In this document: piece after piece, positions 1 through 12,053 of the stretch
Numbering within the stretch: the stretch's first letter is position 1
Layout of the letters: every line of letters starts with the position of its first letter
Source of the DNA: Pseudovibrio ascidiaceicola
GTDB lineage: Bacteria; Pseudomonadota; Alphaproteobacteria; Rhizobiales; Stappiaceae
DNA length: 64,000 nt
Direction of reading: 5' to 3'
Assembly (NCBI RefSeq): GCF_900114245.1
Contig: NZ_FOSK01000001.1
Location: 620,001-684,000, forward strand
Made by a program: the position numbers and the translations under genes
The notes under the pieces: model-generated
The model's database searches: none
Told to the model about the DNA's origin: nothing
Seen by the model: the letters and a program-made list of their open reading frames with translations, nothing else

Positions 1-138
1 CTGCTTTCAAGTGGTAGGCCACTGCCGTTGTAGCGGACTGGCTCACCAAGCAAGCACGCACTTATCAGGATTTTCGTGGTCATACTGCGGATACCTGAAT
101 TTTAGATAGGCTTGGGCTGGCTGAGACTGCACCATAAA

Positions 139-168
139 ACAAAAAACGCGGACCCGATGGCCCGCGCT
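139..168 (-). terminator. Intrinsic terminator of the fsa gene
   Basis: Read on the minus strand, a GC-rich stem (CGCGGGCC pairing with GGTCCGCG, one G-U) closes a short ATC-type loop and is followed by six T. It lies about 35 bases beyond the stop of the aldolase gene. The remaining bases 1-138 hold no gene I can support. Confidence 0.8.
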
Positions 169-202
169 TAATATCATCGCGATATGCGAAAACGAAATGA
201 GC

Positions 203-856
203 TTAAACGATGCTCTGACCAGTTGCTGCCCAGTCCTTCATGAATGCTTCCAGACCTTTGTCGGTCAGTGGGTGCTTCACGAGGCCCTTCAGTGTTGAAG
301 GTGGGATGGTTGCAACATCAGCGCCGATAAGAGCGCAATCTTTCACGTGGTTTGCGCTACGGATAGAAGCTGCAAGAATTTCGGTGGTGAAGCCGTAGTT
401 ATCATAGATCTGACGGATTTCAGCAATCAGGTCCAGGCCTTCAATGTTGATGTCGTCCAGACGGCCAATGAATGGAGAAATGAAGGTCGCGCCAGCTTTT
501 GCAGCCAGAAGAGCCTGGTTTGCAGAGAAGCAAAGGGTCACGTTGGTCTGCACGCCTTTGTTCGCCAGAACGCGGCAAGCTTTCAGGCCTTCCAAAGTCA
601 AAGGCAACTTGATGCAGATGTTGTCTGCAATTGCGATCAGCTCTTCAGCTTCTTTCAGCATGCCTTCAGCGTCGGTTGCGACAACTTCAGCAGAAACAGG
701 ACCATCCACAAGCTCGCAGATCTCTGCGATGACTTCTTTCATTGGACGGCCAGATTTCATGATAAGAGATGGGTTAGTGGTAACACCATCGAGAAGACCG
801 GTTGCAGCCAGCTCTTTAATGTCGTTGGTGTCAGCAGTATCAACGAAGAATTTCAT
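203..856 (-). CDS. fsa: Transaldolase / fructose-6-phosphate aldolase family protein
   Basis: A 217-residue class I aldolase of the short (TalC/Fsa) transaldolase subfamily, a single TIM barrel. Members either transfer dihydroxyacetone units in the non-oxidative pentose phosphate pathway or cleave fructose 6-phosphate; sequence alone does not decide which. The N-terminus MKFFVDTAD, the DGVTTNPSL strand and the Schiff-base lysine in the IKLPLT strand (about residue 84) are all present. Length is normal for the subfamily. The ATG at 856 has an AGGAG about 9 bases upstream. It is divergent from priA, an order common in Rhizobiales upstream of the ATP synthase operon. Cytoplasmic. Confidence 0.9.
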   Translation of the reverse strand: MKFFVDTADTNDIKELAATGLLDGVTTNPSLIMKSGRPMKEVIAEICELVDGPVSAEVVATDAEGMLKEAEELIAIADNICIKLPLTLEGLKACRVLANKGVQTNVTLCFSANQALLAAKAGATFISPFIGRLDDINIEGLDLIAEIRQIYDNYGFTTEILAASIRSANHVKDCALIGADVATIPPSTLKGLVKHPLTDKGLEAFMKDWAATGQSIV

Positions 857-969
857 GCCGGAAAGGCTCCTGATTTCTTAGTAGCCTCTCGTAGGGTACC
901 GGAGGCCTAGGGGGGAATTCCGGTATGTGTTTAGCCCAGAGTGTATAGAAACAACAAGAGTAAAACCCG

Positions 970-1023
970 CTAAAGCGTGTTCCCGAAAACTGGATTTCGG
1001 TTTTAGGATAAGAATGCGCAGCA
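970..1023. repeat. Dispersed palindromic repeat, family B, copy 1
   Basis: A stretch beginning AAAGCGTGTTCCCGAAAAC and ending GGATAAGAATGCGCAGC lies in the fsa-priA gap. A diverged copy with the same order of blocks (AAGCGT, CCGGAAAAC, CGGTTTTCG, AAAGGATGCGC) lies at 59947-60000. It resembles the small intergenic mosaic repeats known from rhizobia. The central part (GAAAAC...GGTTTT) can fold into a hairpin. Confidence 0.55.
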
Positions 1024-1057
1024 AAACCAGCAAGTGCTCAACAAGGAATGGAGTTTC

Positions 1058-3271
1058 GTGAGTCAGCAAACTGAGTTTTTTGGCAACGGCCAGATGTGTG
1101 AACCAGAGGTGATTGTACCTGTGCTGGTTCCTGTCGCTGTCGCAGGTGCTTATTCCTATAAAGTACCAGCTGACATGGACGTACGCCCCGGTTCCATCGT
1201 GCGTGTGCCTCTTGGCCCGCGTGAGGTGATCGGCGCTGTTTGGGATGGAGAACCGGATACAAAGGTTAATCCCAAAAGGCTGAAAAGCATACTGCATGTC
1301 TACGATACGCCCCCAATCGCTGAAGATCTTAGGAAATACATAGACTGGGTTGCTGCATGGACGCTAGGCGCTCCGGGCATGGTTTTGCGCATGGTGCTGC
1401 GTTCCGAAGAGGCTCTGGAACCAGAGGCGCTGCTCTCCGGTGTGCGCTACATTGATGGCATGCAGCCTGACCGCATGACGCCTGCGCGCTCAAAAGTCAT
1501 GGAACTCGTTGAAAATGGCATGGCATGGACACGCCCCGGTTTGGCGGGAGCCGCCGGCGTCAGTTCCTCGGTCATCGACGGTCTTAAAAAGCAAGGCGTG
1601 CTGGAAGAAGCAATGCTGCCAGCAACCCCGCCACTGCCTGATCCTGATCCAACTCTCCCGGGCCGAAAGCTGACAGATCTTCAGGAAGGCGCTGCGAATC
1701 AGTTGTGTGAGGCCATCGGAAAAGGCTTCAAAGCCTTCCTTATCGATGGGGTGACAGGCTCAGGAAAGACCGAAGTTTATTTCGAAGCTGTGGCTGAGGC
1801 CCTCAAAAACAACGAACAGGCTCTGGTTCTCATCCCTGAAATTGCGCTCACCAACCAGTTTTTGGATCGGTTTGAGCAGCGATTTGGGGTCAGACCAGCC
1901 GAATGGCACTCACAAGTGCCCCCAAAACGACGCGCCAGAACATGGCGGGGAGTCGCAAATGGCGAAGTGAAGGTCGTTGTGGGCGCGCGCTCCGCACTTT
2001 TCCTTCCTTTTCACAGGCTAGGTTTGCTGGTCGTGGATGAAGAGCATGATACAGCCTACAAGCAAGATGATCGCGTTCCCTACAACGCTAGGGATATGGC
2101 CGTTGTTCGGGGGCATATCTCTGGTTTCCCCGTCGTGCTCGCCAGTGCAACACCATCTGTGGAAAGTCAGGTAAATGCGAAGCTGGGTCGATACACGAAA
2201 ATCGTGCTCCCAGTGCGTGCTTCCGGCGCGGAAATGCCGACAATCAAAGGCATTGATATGCGCTGTGATGGGCCTGAACGAGGCAAATGGCTGGCACCTG
2301 CACTGGTCAATGAGATTCAGGAAACACTGACCAACGGTAACCAGGTTCTGCTCTTTTTGAACCGTAGGGGTTATGCCCCACTGACCCTGTGTAGAACCTG
2401 CGGCCATCGGTTCCATTGTGAAAACTGCTCAGCTTGGCTTGTGGAGCACCGCTTTAAGGGCAAATTGGTATGTCATCACTGCGGCTATTCACAGCCTGTA
2501 CCGGATAAATGCCCCGAATGCAGTAAGCCCGATACACTGGTTGCATGTGGTCCTGGCGTGGAACGAATTGCTGAAGATGTCTCAGCGTTATTCCCCGAGG
2601 CGCGCGTCCTCGTTCTCTCCTCTGATTTGCCGGGCGGAACAGAGCGCATAAATCGCGAAATGAAGCTCGTTGAAACGGGCGAAGTGGACATTGTCATCGG
2701 CACGCAACTGGTCGCAAAAGGGCATAACTTTCCGCTAATGACCCTTGTAGGGGTGGTTGATGCTGATTTAGGCCTCGCAAATGGCGATCCAAGGGCAGCA
2801 GAGCGCACTTTCCAGCTTCTGGCACAGGTGACCGGTCGTGCAGGCCGCATACACGGAAAAGGCAGGGGATTGCTGCAAACTTACAACCCTGACCAGCCCG
2901 TTATAAAGGCACTTCTCTCCGGAAATCCCGAGGAATTTTACGCTGCGGAAATCGAGTCGCGAGAAAACGCTGGCCTCCCTCCATTTGGGAGACTCGCGGC
3001 ATTGATTGTTTCTGGAGCCGACAGATCTCTCACCGAAAAATTTTCCAAAACTCTTGCAGTAAATAGTCCTAGTTCGGAAGGCGTCCAAATCCTCGGTCCG
3101 GCAGAGGCTGCAATGGCGCTGGTGAGGGGCAGATATCGCTTCCGTTTGCTCGCAATCGCACCCCGGAGTGTTGATTTACAAGGCTTTCTGAGAAACTGGT
3201 TGTCTGCCGCTCCCAAGCCAACTGGTGGTATCAGAGTGCAGGTTGATGTTGACCCCCAAAGTTTCATGTAG
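1058..3271 (+). CDS. priA: Primosomal protein N' (replication restart helicase PriA)
   Basis: A 737-residue superfamily 2 DNA helicase that recognises stalled forks and reloads the replisome. The N-terminal 3'-end-binding domain begins at VPVLVPVAV. The Walker A motif GVTGSGKT is near residue 235, followed by the DEEHD Walker B box. A zinc-binding insertion (CRTC, CENC, CHHC, CPEC) runs from about residue 445 to 485, and the helicase C-terminal VTGRAGR motif follows. I chose the GTG at 1058 because GGAG lies 5 bases upstream; an upstream GTG at 1034 would add 8 residues without an evident ribosome site. Length is typical for the family. It precedes the ATP synthase genes by about 210 bases in which I see no gene. 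Confidence 0.95.
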   Translation: MSQQTEFFGNGQMCEPEVIVPVLVPVAVAGAYSYKVPADMDVRPGSIVRVPLGPREVIGAVWDGEPDTKVNPKRLKSILHVYDTPPIAEDLRKYIDWVAAWTLGAPGMVLRMVLRSEEALEPEALLSGVRYIDGMQPDRMTPARSKVMELVENGMAWTRPGLAGAAGVSSSVIDGLKKQGVLEEAMLPATPPLPDPDPTLPGRKLTDLQEGAANQLCEAIGKGFKAFLIDGVTGSGKTEVYFEAVAEALKNNEQALVLIPEIALTNQFLDRFEQRFGVRPAEWHSQVPPKRRARTWRGVANGEVKVVVGARSALFLPFHRLGLLVVDEEHDTAYKQDDRVPYNARDMAVVRGHISGFPVVLASATPSVESQVNAKLGRYTKIVLPVRASGAEMPTIKGIDMRCDGPERGKWLAPALVNEIQETLTNGNQVLLFLNRRGYAPLTLCRTCGHRFHCENCSAWLVEHRFKGKLVCHHCGYSQPVPDKCPECSKPDTLVACGPGVERIAEDVSALFPEARVLVLSSDLPGGTERINREMKLVETGEVDIVIGTQLVAKGHNFPLMTLVGVVDADLGLANGDPRAAERTFQLLAQVTGRAGRIHGKGRGLLQTYNPDQPVIKALLSGNPEEFYAAEIESRENAGLPPFGRLAALIVSGADRSLTEKFSKTLAVNSPSSEGVQILGPAEAAMALVRGRYRFRLLAIAPRSVDLQGFLRNWLSAAPKPTGGIRVQVDVDPQSFM

Positions 3272-3485
3272 TGCTGCGCAGAAAGTTTGGCACCTCAATG
3301 TATGCGTTGGAATACCTACGCCATGTTGCAAGGCGTTCAAGCGTGTGCTATGCGAAGCGCGGCTTTATCGGCACAGTTATCTCAGATTGTGCCATTCAAA
3401 TTGAATTAGACGCGACTTATCAAGGATTTGGATTTCCGGCGAGCCAGCCGCCAGAATCTTGAATGCGCGGGAGAGCACGGATCCA

Positions 3486-4045
3486 GTGACTGACAACGTA
3501 TCTCTCATTTCAGGCGTGGCCTTGCGTTATGCTTCTGCGCTGTTGGACCTTGCTGAGGAGCAGGGTGCGACGGCAGAAGTGGAAAAGGGTCTCGACCAGT
3601 TTGAGGCACTCTTGAACGAGAGTGCTGATCTTGATCGTCTTATCAAGAGCCCCGTTTTTAGTGCAGACGCTCAATTAAAGGCGATCTCTGCTATTTTGGA
3701 AAAGGCCGGTATCTCCGGCCTGACCGCAAATTTTGTGAAGTTGGTTGCCCAAAACAGGCGCCTCTTTGCCGTTCCAGGCATGATTCAGGGTTTCCGTGAG
3801 CAGCTTGCTGCAAAGCGTGGAGAAGTTACTGCTCTAGTAACCTCTGCAACGGATCTAAACGCTGAACATGTCGCTGCTCTCCAAGAAGCACTCAACGCTT
3901 CTACGGGCAAGAATGTGAAGATTGTAGTGAAGGTAGACTCATCCATTCTTGGTGGTCTGATCGTGAAGATCGGCAGCCGGATGATTGATACGTCACTGCG
4001 AACCAAGCTCAACTCTCTTAAGTTCGCGATGAAAGAGGTCGGTTG

Positions 4046-4046
<1 letters not shown>
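3486..4046 (+). CDS. atpH: ATP synthase F1 subunit delta
   Basis: A 186-residue delta subunit that joins the F1 head to the peripheral b-subunit stalk. The N-terminal helical domain ([20 protein letters not shown]) and the C-terminal [17 protein letters not shown] segment are diagnostic. The GTG at 3486 gives the usual N-terminus; a TTG at 3459 would add nine residues. First gene of the atpHAGDC operon, overlapping atpA by one base. As is usual in alphaproteobacteria, the F0 genes are not here. Confidence 0.95.
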
Positions 4047-5575
<1,529 letters not shown>

Positions 5576-5608
5576 TTCGAAGCAACGGGATAAGGAACGA
5601 GAGCGCCC

Positions 5609-6496
5609 ATGGCGAGCCTCAAGGACCTAAAAAACCGCATCGCTTCGGTCAAAGCGACGCAGAAAATCACCAAGGCCATGAAAATGGTGGCCGCGGCGAA
5701 ACTGCGTCGTGCCCAGGATGCTGCAGAAGCAGGTCGTCCCTATGCTGAACGCATGGGGACAGTACTTGGCAATCTTGCAGCTGGGTTCGAAGGTCGGGAT
5801 GATGCGCCGAAGCTGATGACGGGTACAGGACGGGATCAGACACATCTGCTCCTCGTCTGCACAGCAGAGCGTGGCCTCTGTGGTGGTTTCAACTCGTCGA
5901 TAGCACGTCTGGCACGTGAACACGCAGACAAACTTCTTTCCGAAGGTAAGACGGTCAAGATCGTCACCGTTGGTAAGAAGGGGCATGACGCCCTGAAGCG
6001 TGGCTACGGTCAGTACATTGTAGAGAATATCGAACTACGCGGCCTGAAATCTGTTGAATTCAGCGACACAAAGCACATCGGCGATCTCGTCATGGAAATG
6101 TTCCAGGATGAGAAATACGATGTTTGCACACTGTTCTACGCGCAGTTCCAATCGGTAATCAGTCAGGTTCCGACCGCCAAGCAGCTCATCCCAGCTCAGT
6201 TTGAAGCGAAAGATGAAGCTCAGGACGGTTCCTCTGAGGACGCGCTTTATGAATACGAACCAGGTGAACAGGAGATCCTTGAGACTCTTCTGCCACGTAA
6301 CGTCGCTATTCAGATTTACAGCGCAATCCTTGAAAACGGTGCCTCCGAGCAGGGCGCGCGCATGGCCGCTATGGACAGTGCAACGCGTAATGCCGGCGAG
6401 ATGATCGACAAACTGACAACGACGTACAACCGTCAGCGTCAGGCACAGATCACGACGGAACTGATTGAAATTATTGCGGGCGCGGAAGCGCTCTGA
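5609..6496 (+). CDS. atpG: ATP synthase F1 subunit gamma
   Basis: A 295-residue central rotor shaft. The N-terminal helix ([20 protein letters not shown]) and the C-terminal helix ([16 protein letters not shown]) form the coiled coil, and a Rossmann-like middle domain lies between them. The AAGGA upstream of the ATG is a clear ribosome site. It follows atpA by 33 bases and precedes atpD by 25. An acidic stretch near residues 200-215 is a common variable insertion in alphaproteobacterial gamma subunits. Confidence 0.96.
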   Translation: MASLKDLKNRIASVKATQKITKAMKMVAAAKLRRAQDAAEAGRPYAERMGTVLGNLAAGFEGRDDAPKLMTGTGRDQTHLLLVCTAERGLCGGFNSSIARLAREHADKLLSEGKTVKIVTVGKKGHDALKRGYGQYIVENIELRGLKSVEFSDTKHIGDLVMEMFQDEKYDVCTLFYAQFQSVISQVPTAKQLIPAQFEAKDEAQDGSSEDALYEYEPGEQEILETLLPRNVAIQIYSAILENGASEQGARMAAMDSATRNAGEMIDKLTTTYNRQRQAQITTELIEIIAGAEAL

Positions 6497-6518
6497 CCGA
6501 GTTGAGACGAGGATTTAA

Positions 6519-7946
<1,428 letters not shown>

Positions 7947-8025
7947 TCTCGGTTCTTTTGAACCGGTGACTTCTTTGGGTGACGCTTCTGGCGTCACTCT
8001 TAGAAACGGATAGAGGATGAGCTAA

Positions 8026-8433
8026 ATGGCTGAAGCATTTCAGTTTGAGCTGGTTTCACCAGAGCGCCTTCTGCTCTCGGCAAAGGTTACTGACGTAATC
8101 GTGCCAGGTTCTGAAGGTGAATTTGGTGTTGGCGCTGGTCACTCGCCGTTCTTGTCAACCATGCGTCCGGGTGTTGTTAAAGCGCTCAGCGAAGATGGTT
8201 CCAAGCACGAGTACTTCGTGCGGGGTGGTTTTGCTGACGTTTCCGCGTCTGGCATGACTGTTCTGGCGGAACAGGCGATCCCGATGGCCGATCTTGATGC
8301 AGGTTACATCGCACAGCAGATTCAAGATGCGAGTGAAGATGTAGCTGATGCAAAGGACGAAGATGCACGTCAGGCTGCACGGCTGGTACTTTCCCAGCTG
8401 CAAGAGCTGCAGGCAGCTGTCAAAGCTTCCTGA
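8026..8433 (+). CDS. atpC: ATP synthase F1 subunit epsilon
   Basis: A 135-residue epsilon subunit of the central stalk, coupling rotation and inhibiting ATP hydrolysis. The N-terminal beta-sandwich is recognisable from FELVSPERLLLS and VIVPGSEGEFGVGAGHSPFL. The C-terminal helical hairpin is short and alanine-rich (DVADAKDEDARQAARLVLSQ). Last gene of the operon, 79 bases after atpD, with a strong terminator 27 bases beyond its stop. Confidence 0.95.
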   Translation: MAEAFQFELVSPERLLLSAKVTDVIVPGSEGEFGVGAGHSPFLSTMRPGVVKALSEDGSKHEYFVRGGFADVSASGMTVLAEQAIPMADLDAGYIAQQIQDASEDVADAKDEDARQAARLVLSQLQELQAAVKAS

Positions 8434-8460
8434 TTGCATTTCGATGCCAAGAAAAAACAA

Positions 8461-8489
8461 AAGCCTCGGCAGTGCCGAGGCTTTTTTGT
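8461..8489 (+). terminator. Intrinsic terminator of the atp operon
   Basis: A perfect 10-bp stem (AAGCCTCGGC with GCCGAGGCTT) closes a 3-base loop and runs into a T tract. It is placed directly after atpC. Confidence 0.92.
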
Positions 8490-8567
8490 ATCTGCCTATG
8501 CAGAAAGCAGGCTCTTTAAACCGCTAGGGGGAGAAAAGAGCGCAGGATGAACGAGCAGCCCAGTCGA

Positions 8568-8783
8568 TTAGGCTGCAAGTCTCTTTTTGTTTGCTGCTGC
8601 GTTTGCAGCGCGCATTTCCTCAGCACGCGCTTTGCGCTGCTCAGGTGTCTCGTAAACAATCGTGCGATGGTAGTCGCAATAAGAGCCATTTTCAGCGCGG
8701 TTCTTGCAAGGGAATGTATAGCTCCCGCTGTCACCTTCAGTCCACTTACACTGGCCCGCCTTAGGCATAACTGGTGCTTTCAT
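8568..8783 (-). CDS. Small protein resembling the C-terminal domain of GcrA, without its DNA-binding part
   Basis: A 71-residue protein. Residues 12-45 contain CKW..GD....F.C..R...GSYCDYH...VY, the same order of Cys, Trp, Gly-Asp, aromatic, Cys, Tyr-Cys, His and Val-Tyr positions as the C-terminal domain of the cell-cycle regulator GcrA (from memory, CKWPIGD...FTFC...GPYC.EH..VAYQP). In GcrA this domain contacts sigma-70, while DNA is bound by an N-terminal helix-turn-helix that is absent here. A charged Ala/Arg/Lys helix follows. The ATG at 8783 is preceded by GGGTAGG. It is monocistronic and convergent with the atp operon. Function is unknown; a sigma-factor or metal-binding role is an inference. 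Confidence 0.7.
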   Translation of the reverse strand: MKAPVMPKAGQCKWTEGDSGSYTFPCKNRAENGSYCDYHRTIVYETPEQRKARAEEMRAANAAANKKRLAA

Positions 8784-9165
8784 TTACCTACCCTTGTTTT
8801 TTGGAGCCAGTCGATCAACATTTGCATGCACGCGGGAGGAGCGTGAATACCATGCTCGCCGTTGGATCGTTGGAACCATTTTTGATTATGGGATCACCGG
8901 AATTTTCTTTTGCTGCATTAAAAGCAAACAAATTTACCGGACGGGAAAAAGATTATCTCTCCCCTTTCCAAATTGCCAGATATTTTTAGCTGTGTAAAAA
9001 TGCTTACACAAGAAAATCTGGATAAAAAATTTTTCTGATTTTCAATAGTTCAAGTAAAACAAATAGATAGCAAAGTGTATGTGTATGCACCAATATTAAC
9101 CACCACGCGAATTCTACTGAATTATTGTGATTGCTGCACCAAATTGATTTATCAATTGTGGCAAA
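8784..9165. other. AT-rich intergenic region with operator-like palindromes
   Basis: No convincing gene. The stretch becomes strongly AT-rich after about 8900. It contains the inverted repeat TGTGTAA-N6-TTACACA at 8991-9010 and AATTGAT-TT-ATCAATT at 9142-9157. Either could be a regulator-binding site or a weak 3' structure of the minus-strand molybdenum cofactor gene; nothing proves either. Confidence 0.4.
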
Positions 9166-10794
9166 TTATGGTTTTTCCGAGTGGCGTCCAAGCACACCAC
9201 CAGCACTGCGAAGTGCTTCGGGATCATCCAAATCACGCCGCGCCGCTTCTCCAAGCTCAACAGTGTAAACCACTGAAGGGTTCTGCTGAATGATTGGTTT
9301 GCCGCCAATATCACCGCGCAGACTAAGGAGATCATCAAAGAATGCACGATCCCAAAGTACTGGGTTGCCTCGTTTGCCATGCGTTGTAGAGACGCCGATC
9401 AGCTGATCCTGCATGCCGTCGTGATTCTTTATGAGCTTGTTGATGTCATCCGTGGACACGAAAGGCATGTCACCAAGCAGAATGAGTGCAGCGTTTGATT
9501 GATCGTTGACGCTCTCGATTCCCTTTTTGACGGAGGATGAAATGCCTTCATCGTACTCTGCATTATGCCTGAAGCGGATCGGTAACCCGGAAAGCGCCTC
9601 TTCTACCTTAGAGGCCATCGCGCCTGTGACGACAATGAGCTCATTCAAGTCACTCGCAAGCGCATGTTCAGCCACATGCCGGACGACAGGCTTCCCATCA
9701 ATAAGAGCGAGCAGCTTGTTATGGTCACCCATGCGAGAGGAGTTACCTGCCGCGAGCAGAATGCCGCTGCAGGTGGCTCTATCGGCTTCCTCATTAAGAG
9801 GATGGTCCCGAGGTTGAGGCCGGCTATGGATTTCTTTCAAAAGTCCGCCAACCCCCATCGACATGATGTCTCTGCTGGTAACGCGGATATTGGCCAGCAA
9901 GCGCTGCAGGATCCAATCAAACCCGTTCTCTTGCGGACTACGCGCACATCCTGGCGCACCAATAACTGGAATGCCATTCAGCTCCCCAAGTACGAGCAGG
10001 TTGCCCGGATCAACCGGCATCCCAAAATGGATGAGCTTGCCGCCAGCGGCTTGAAGGGCCGCAGGAATAACATCCCCTTGATCCACCACGGCAGAAGCGC
10101 CAAACACAACAATCAGGTCAGCGTCCTGCACTTGCGCTTTACCGAGCGCATTCGTGAGAGCGTCTTCGTCATGGGGTACGCGTACATCTGCAGCAATCCT
10201 ACTTGCTGCAATGTCCAGTCGCTCCTGCAAAACACGAAGGCTCTTCGCAATGACGGTCTCTTTCAAGTGCGGAAGCGTCGTGGAAATGACTGCAACAGAT
10301 TTAGGCGTATAGGTAGCCACCGAGATAGCCTCGGAAATCTTGTCAGCAGCGCTCTGTGCCAGCTTTTGATCAACGGCCAGCGGAATAATCTTCGCAGTTG
10401 CCAGCATGCGCCCATCGCGAACTTCCGTGAACGGTGGCAAGCAAGCAAACGTGATGGCCGGATCAATCAGATTGGCTTCTGTCACTTTATCAGCATCTAC
10501 CTGCAGAATTCCGCTTTGCGAGGCATAAAGGTTGGATCGTCCTGTAAAGGGGGGAGAAGCAGAAACAGCTGCGCCGCAAGCACGGTTGGCCAACAAAGCA
10601 GCAGCGTCATCTTCGTGCAGATCAGTTGCCTCAACTTGCGCAACAACAACCTCTGCAAACCCCGCCGCAATCAGCTGGTTCACATCCGCATCACTGAGCT
10701 GATGTCCTTTAGAGAAGGAAAGGCCATTATGTTTGATGGAGTGGGCAAGATAACATCCTGCACTCTCTGCAGCTGATCTGCTTCCAAATTTCAC
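9166..10794 (-). CDS. Molybdopterin-binding domain fused to MocA-like molybdenum cofactor cytidylyltransferase
   Basis: A 542-residue two-domain protein. Residues 1 to about 335 look like a MoeA/MoaB-type molybdopterin-binding region (VVFGASAVVDQGDVIPAAL, then GIPVIGAPGCARSPQENGFD). From about 340 there is a nucleotidyltransferase domain with ILLAAGNSSRMGDHNKLL and the acidic LLGDMPFV motif. In this family AAG rather than AGG in the loop is associated with CTP use, giving the dinucleotide cofactor of xanthine dehydrogenase-type enzymes; CTP specificity is therefore inferred. The GTG start lies one base after the stop of the upstream XdhC gene, so the two are an operon. No molybdoenzyme gene is in the window. 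Confidence 0.8.
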   Translation of the reverse strand: MKFGSRSAAESAGCYLAHSIKHNGLSFSKGHQLSDADVNQLIAAGFAEVVVAQVEATDLHEDDAAALLANRACGAAVSASPPFTGRSNLYASQSGILQVDADKVTEANLIDPAITFACLPPFTEVRDGRMLATAKIIPLAVDQKLAQSAADKISEAISVATYTPKSVAVISTTLPHLKETVIAKSLRVLQERLDIAASRIAADVRVPHDEDALTNALGKAQVQDADLIVVFGASAVVDQGDVIPAALQAAGGKLIHFGMPVDPGNLLVLGELNGIPVIGAPGCARSPQENGFDWILQRLLANIRVTSRDIMSMGVGGLLKEIHSRPQPRDHPLNEEADRATCSGILLAAGNSSRMGDHNKLLALIDGKPVVRHVAEHALASDLNELIVVTGAMASKVEEALSGLPIRFRHNAEYDEGISSSVKKGIESVNDQSNAALILLGDMPFVSTDDINKLIKNHDGMQDQLIGVSTTHGKRGNPVLWDRAFFDDLLSLRGDIGGKPIIQQNPSVVYTVELGEAARRDLDDPEALRSAGGVLGRHSEKP

Positions 10795-10795
10795 G

Positions 10796-11854
10796 TCAAT
10801 CCGCCTTCTTCTGGTCAGCCTTGGTCCCGCGCAGGGTCACAATAATCTCCGCAAGCACGGCCACTGCAATCTCAGCTGGGTTGGCAGCGCCAATATCAAG
10901 ACCAATCGGCGCTTTGATACGGGCAAAGTCCTCTTCACTCACGCCAGCGGCCAAAAAGCGCTCACTGCGCTTTGCGTGGGTCTTTCGGCTTCCTAACGCG
11001 CCAACATAAAAACAACCTGCTTTCAGCGCTTCCATCAATGGCACATCGTCAATTTTCGGGTCGTGGGTCACAGCAGCAACGGCAGTGAACGGATCAAGCT
11101 TCAGCTGCGCCAGCACATCCTGGGGCCATTCAGCAAGCAACGGGACCTCAGGAAACCGTTCTTCGGAGGCAAACGCAGTGCGTGGATCGACAATCGTAAT
11201 GTCAAACCCTGCTGTCTGAGCAATCGGAACCAGTGCCTGCGTGATGTGTACAGCTCCCACCACCACAATACGCGTGGCCGGAACCTGCATGCTCAGGAAA
11301 TACTCTTCACCATCCTTCGCCTGCACTCGTCCAGACTTGCCACTGCGAACACCGTTTTCAAAAGCAATGGCAATGGCGCTATCCTCAGCATCGTCTGCAT
11401 AAAGCATCACAGAGGACAGACCGGTTGCCAGGTTGGTAAGCAGCGCTGCAGGTTGGCGTGCAGCTCTGGACGTGTTCAGCAGGCGAACATGCCCGTGATC
11501 CGCCTCTGATGTCAGAGGCTCCAGATACACACCAATCTTGCCGCCGCAGGAAAGGCCAACACGCCACGCAGTTTCATCGGCGACACCAAACTCAATCTTT
11601 CGCCCTTTGCTATCTTCCAGCACGTCCATGGCTTCAGCGACCACAGCGCCTTCCACACAGCCGCCAGAGACTGATCCCTCAAACTCTCCATTCTCGTCAA
11701 TAATGAGATGGCTGCCGACAGGGCGCGGGGCTGAGCCCCACGTCTCGATCACCGTTGCCAGTACCAGTTTGCGTCCCTCGGCTTGCCAGCGCTCAGCAAC
11801 ACCAAGGACATCGAGGTTTTTGGAAAGCTCTTGAGGCAGAGTGGAAACAGACAT
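10796..11854 (-). CDS. XdhC/CoxI family molybdenum cofactor insertion protein
   Basis: A 352-residue member of the XdhC family, which binds molybdenum cofactor, protects it and delivers it to xanthine dehydrogenase-family apoenzymes. The N-terminal XdhC/CoxI domain is seen in ETWGSAPRPVGSHLII, SGGCVEGAVVAEA and the GLSCGGKIGVYLEPL segment. The C-terminal Rossmann-like domain starts at IVVVGAVHITQAL and includes VVDPRTAFASEERFPEV-type sequence and GALGSRKTHAKR. First gene of a two-gene operon with the fused cytidylyltransferase. The ribosome site is weak. Confidence 0.87.
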   Translation of the reverse strand: MSVSTLPQELSKNLDVLGVAERWQAEGRKLVLATVIETWGSAPRPVGSHLIIDENGEFEGSVSGGCVEGAVVAEAMDVLEDSKGRKIEFGVADETAWRVGLSCGGKIGVYLEPLTSEADHGHVRLLNTSRAARQPAALLTNLATGLSSVMLYADDAEDSAIAIAFENGVRSGKSGRVQAKDGEEYFLSMQVPATRIVVVGAVHITQALVPIAQTAGFDITIVDPRTAFASEERFPEVPLLAEWPQDVLAQLKLDPFTAVAAVTHDPKIDDVPLMEALKAGCFYVGALGSRKTHAKRSERFLAAGVSEEDFARIKAPIGLDIGAANPAEIAVAVLAEIIVTLRGTKADQKKAD

Positions 11855-11999
11855 GGCAGGCTCGCAAATAAACAGGGTCCCTAAGCGTCCTCCTATGCGA
11901 AGAACCTCAGAGATCTCGCGTAGGACGATGCCCTAATAGAATGAGGAGCCTAGCCTGCTTCTTCAAGAGGATGCAACAACAGAACAGTGTTCAGTAAAA

Positions 12000-12032
12000 C
12001 AAAAAAACGCCGGGGCTTTCGCTCCAGCGCTC
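12000..12032 (-). terminator. Intrinsic terminator of pckA
   Basis: On the minus strand GCTGGAGC and GCCCCGGC pair around a GAAA loop (one mismatch, one wobble), followed by G and seven T. It lies about 25 bases beyond the pckA stop. Confidence 0.75.
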
Positions 12033-12053
12033 TCTTCGGGGGACTGATGATTA

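Noticed and set aside
3271-3462. 63-codon ORF between priA and atpH
   Set aside because: No ribosome site, no recognisable sequence, and it fills what should be the atp promoter region.
9664-10776. 370-codon plus-strand ORF opposite the MocA-like gene
   Set aside because: The minus-strand gene has clear molybdopterin and nucleotidyltransferase motifs; this frame has none.
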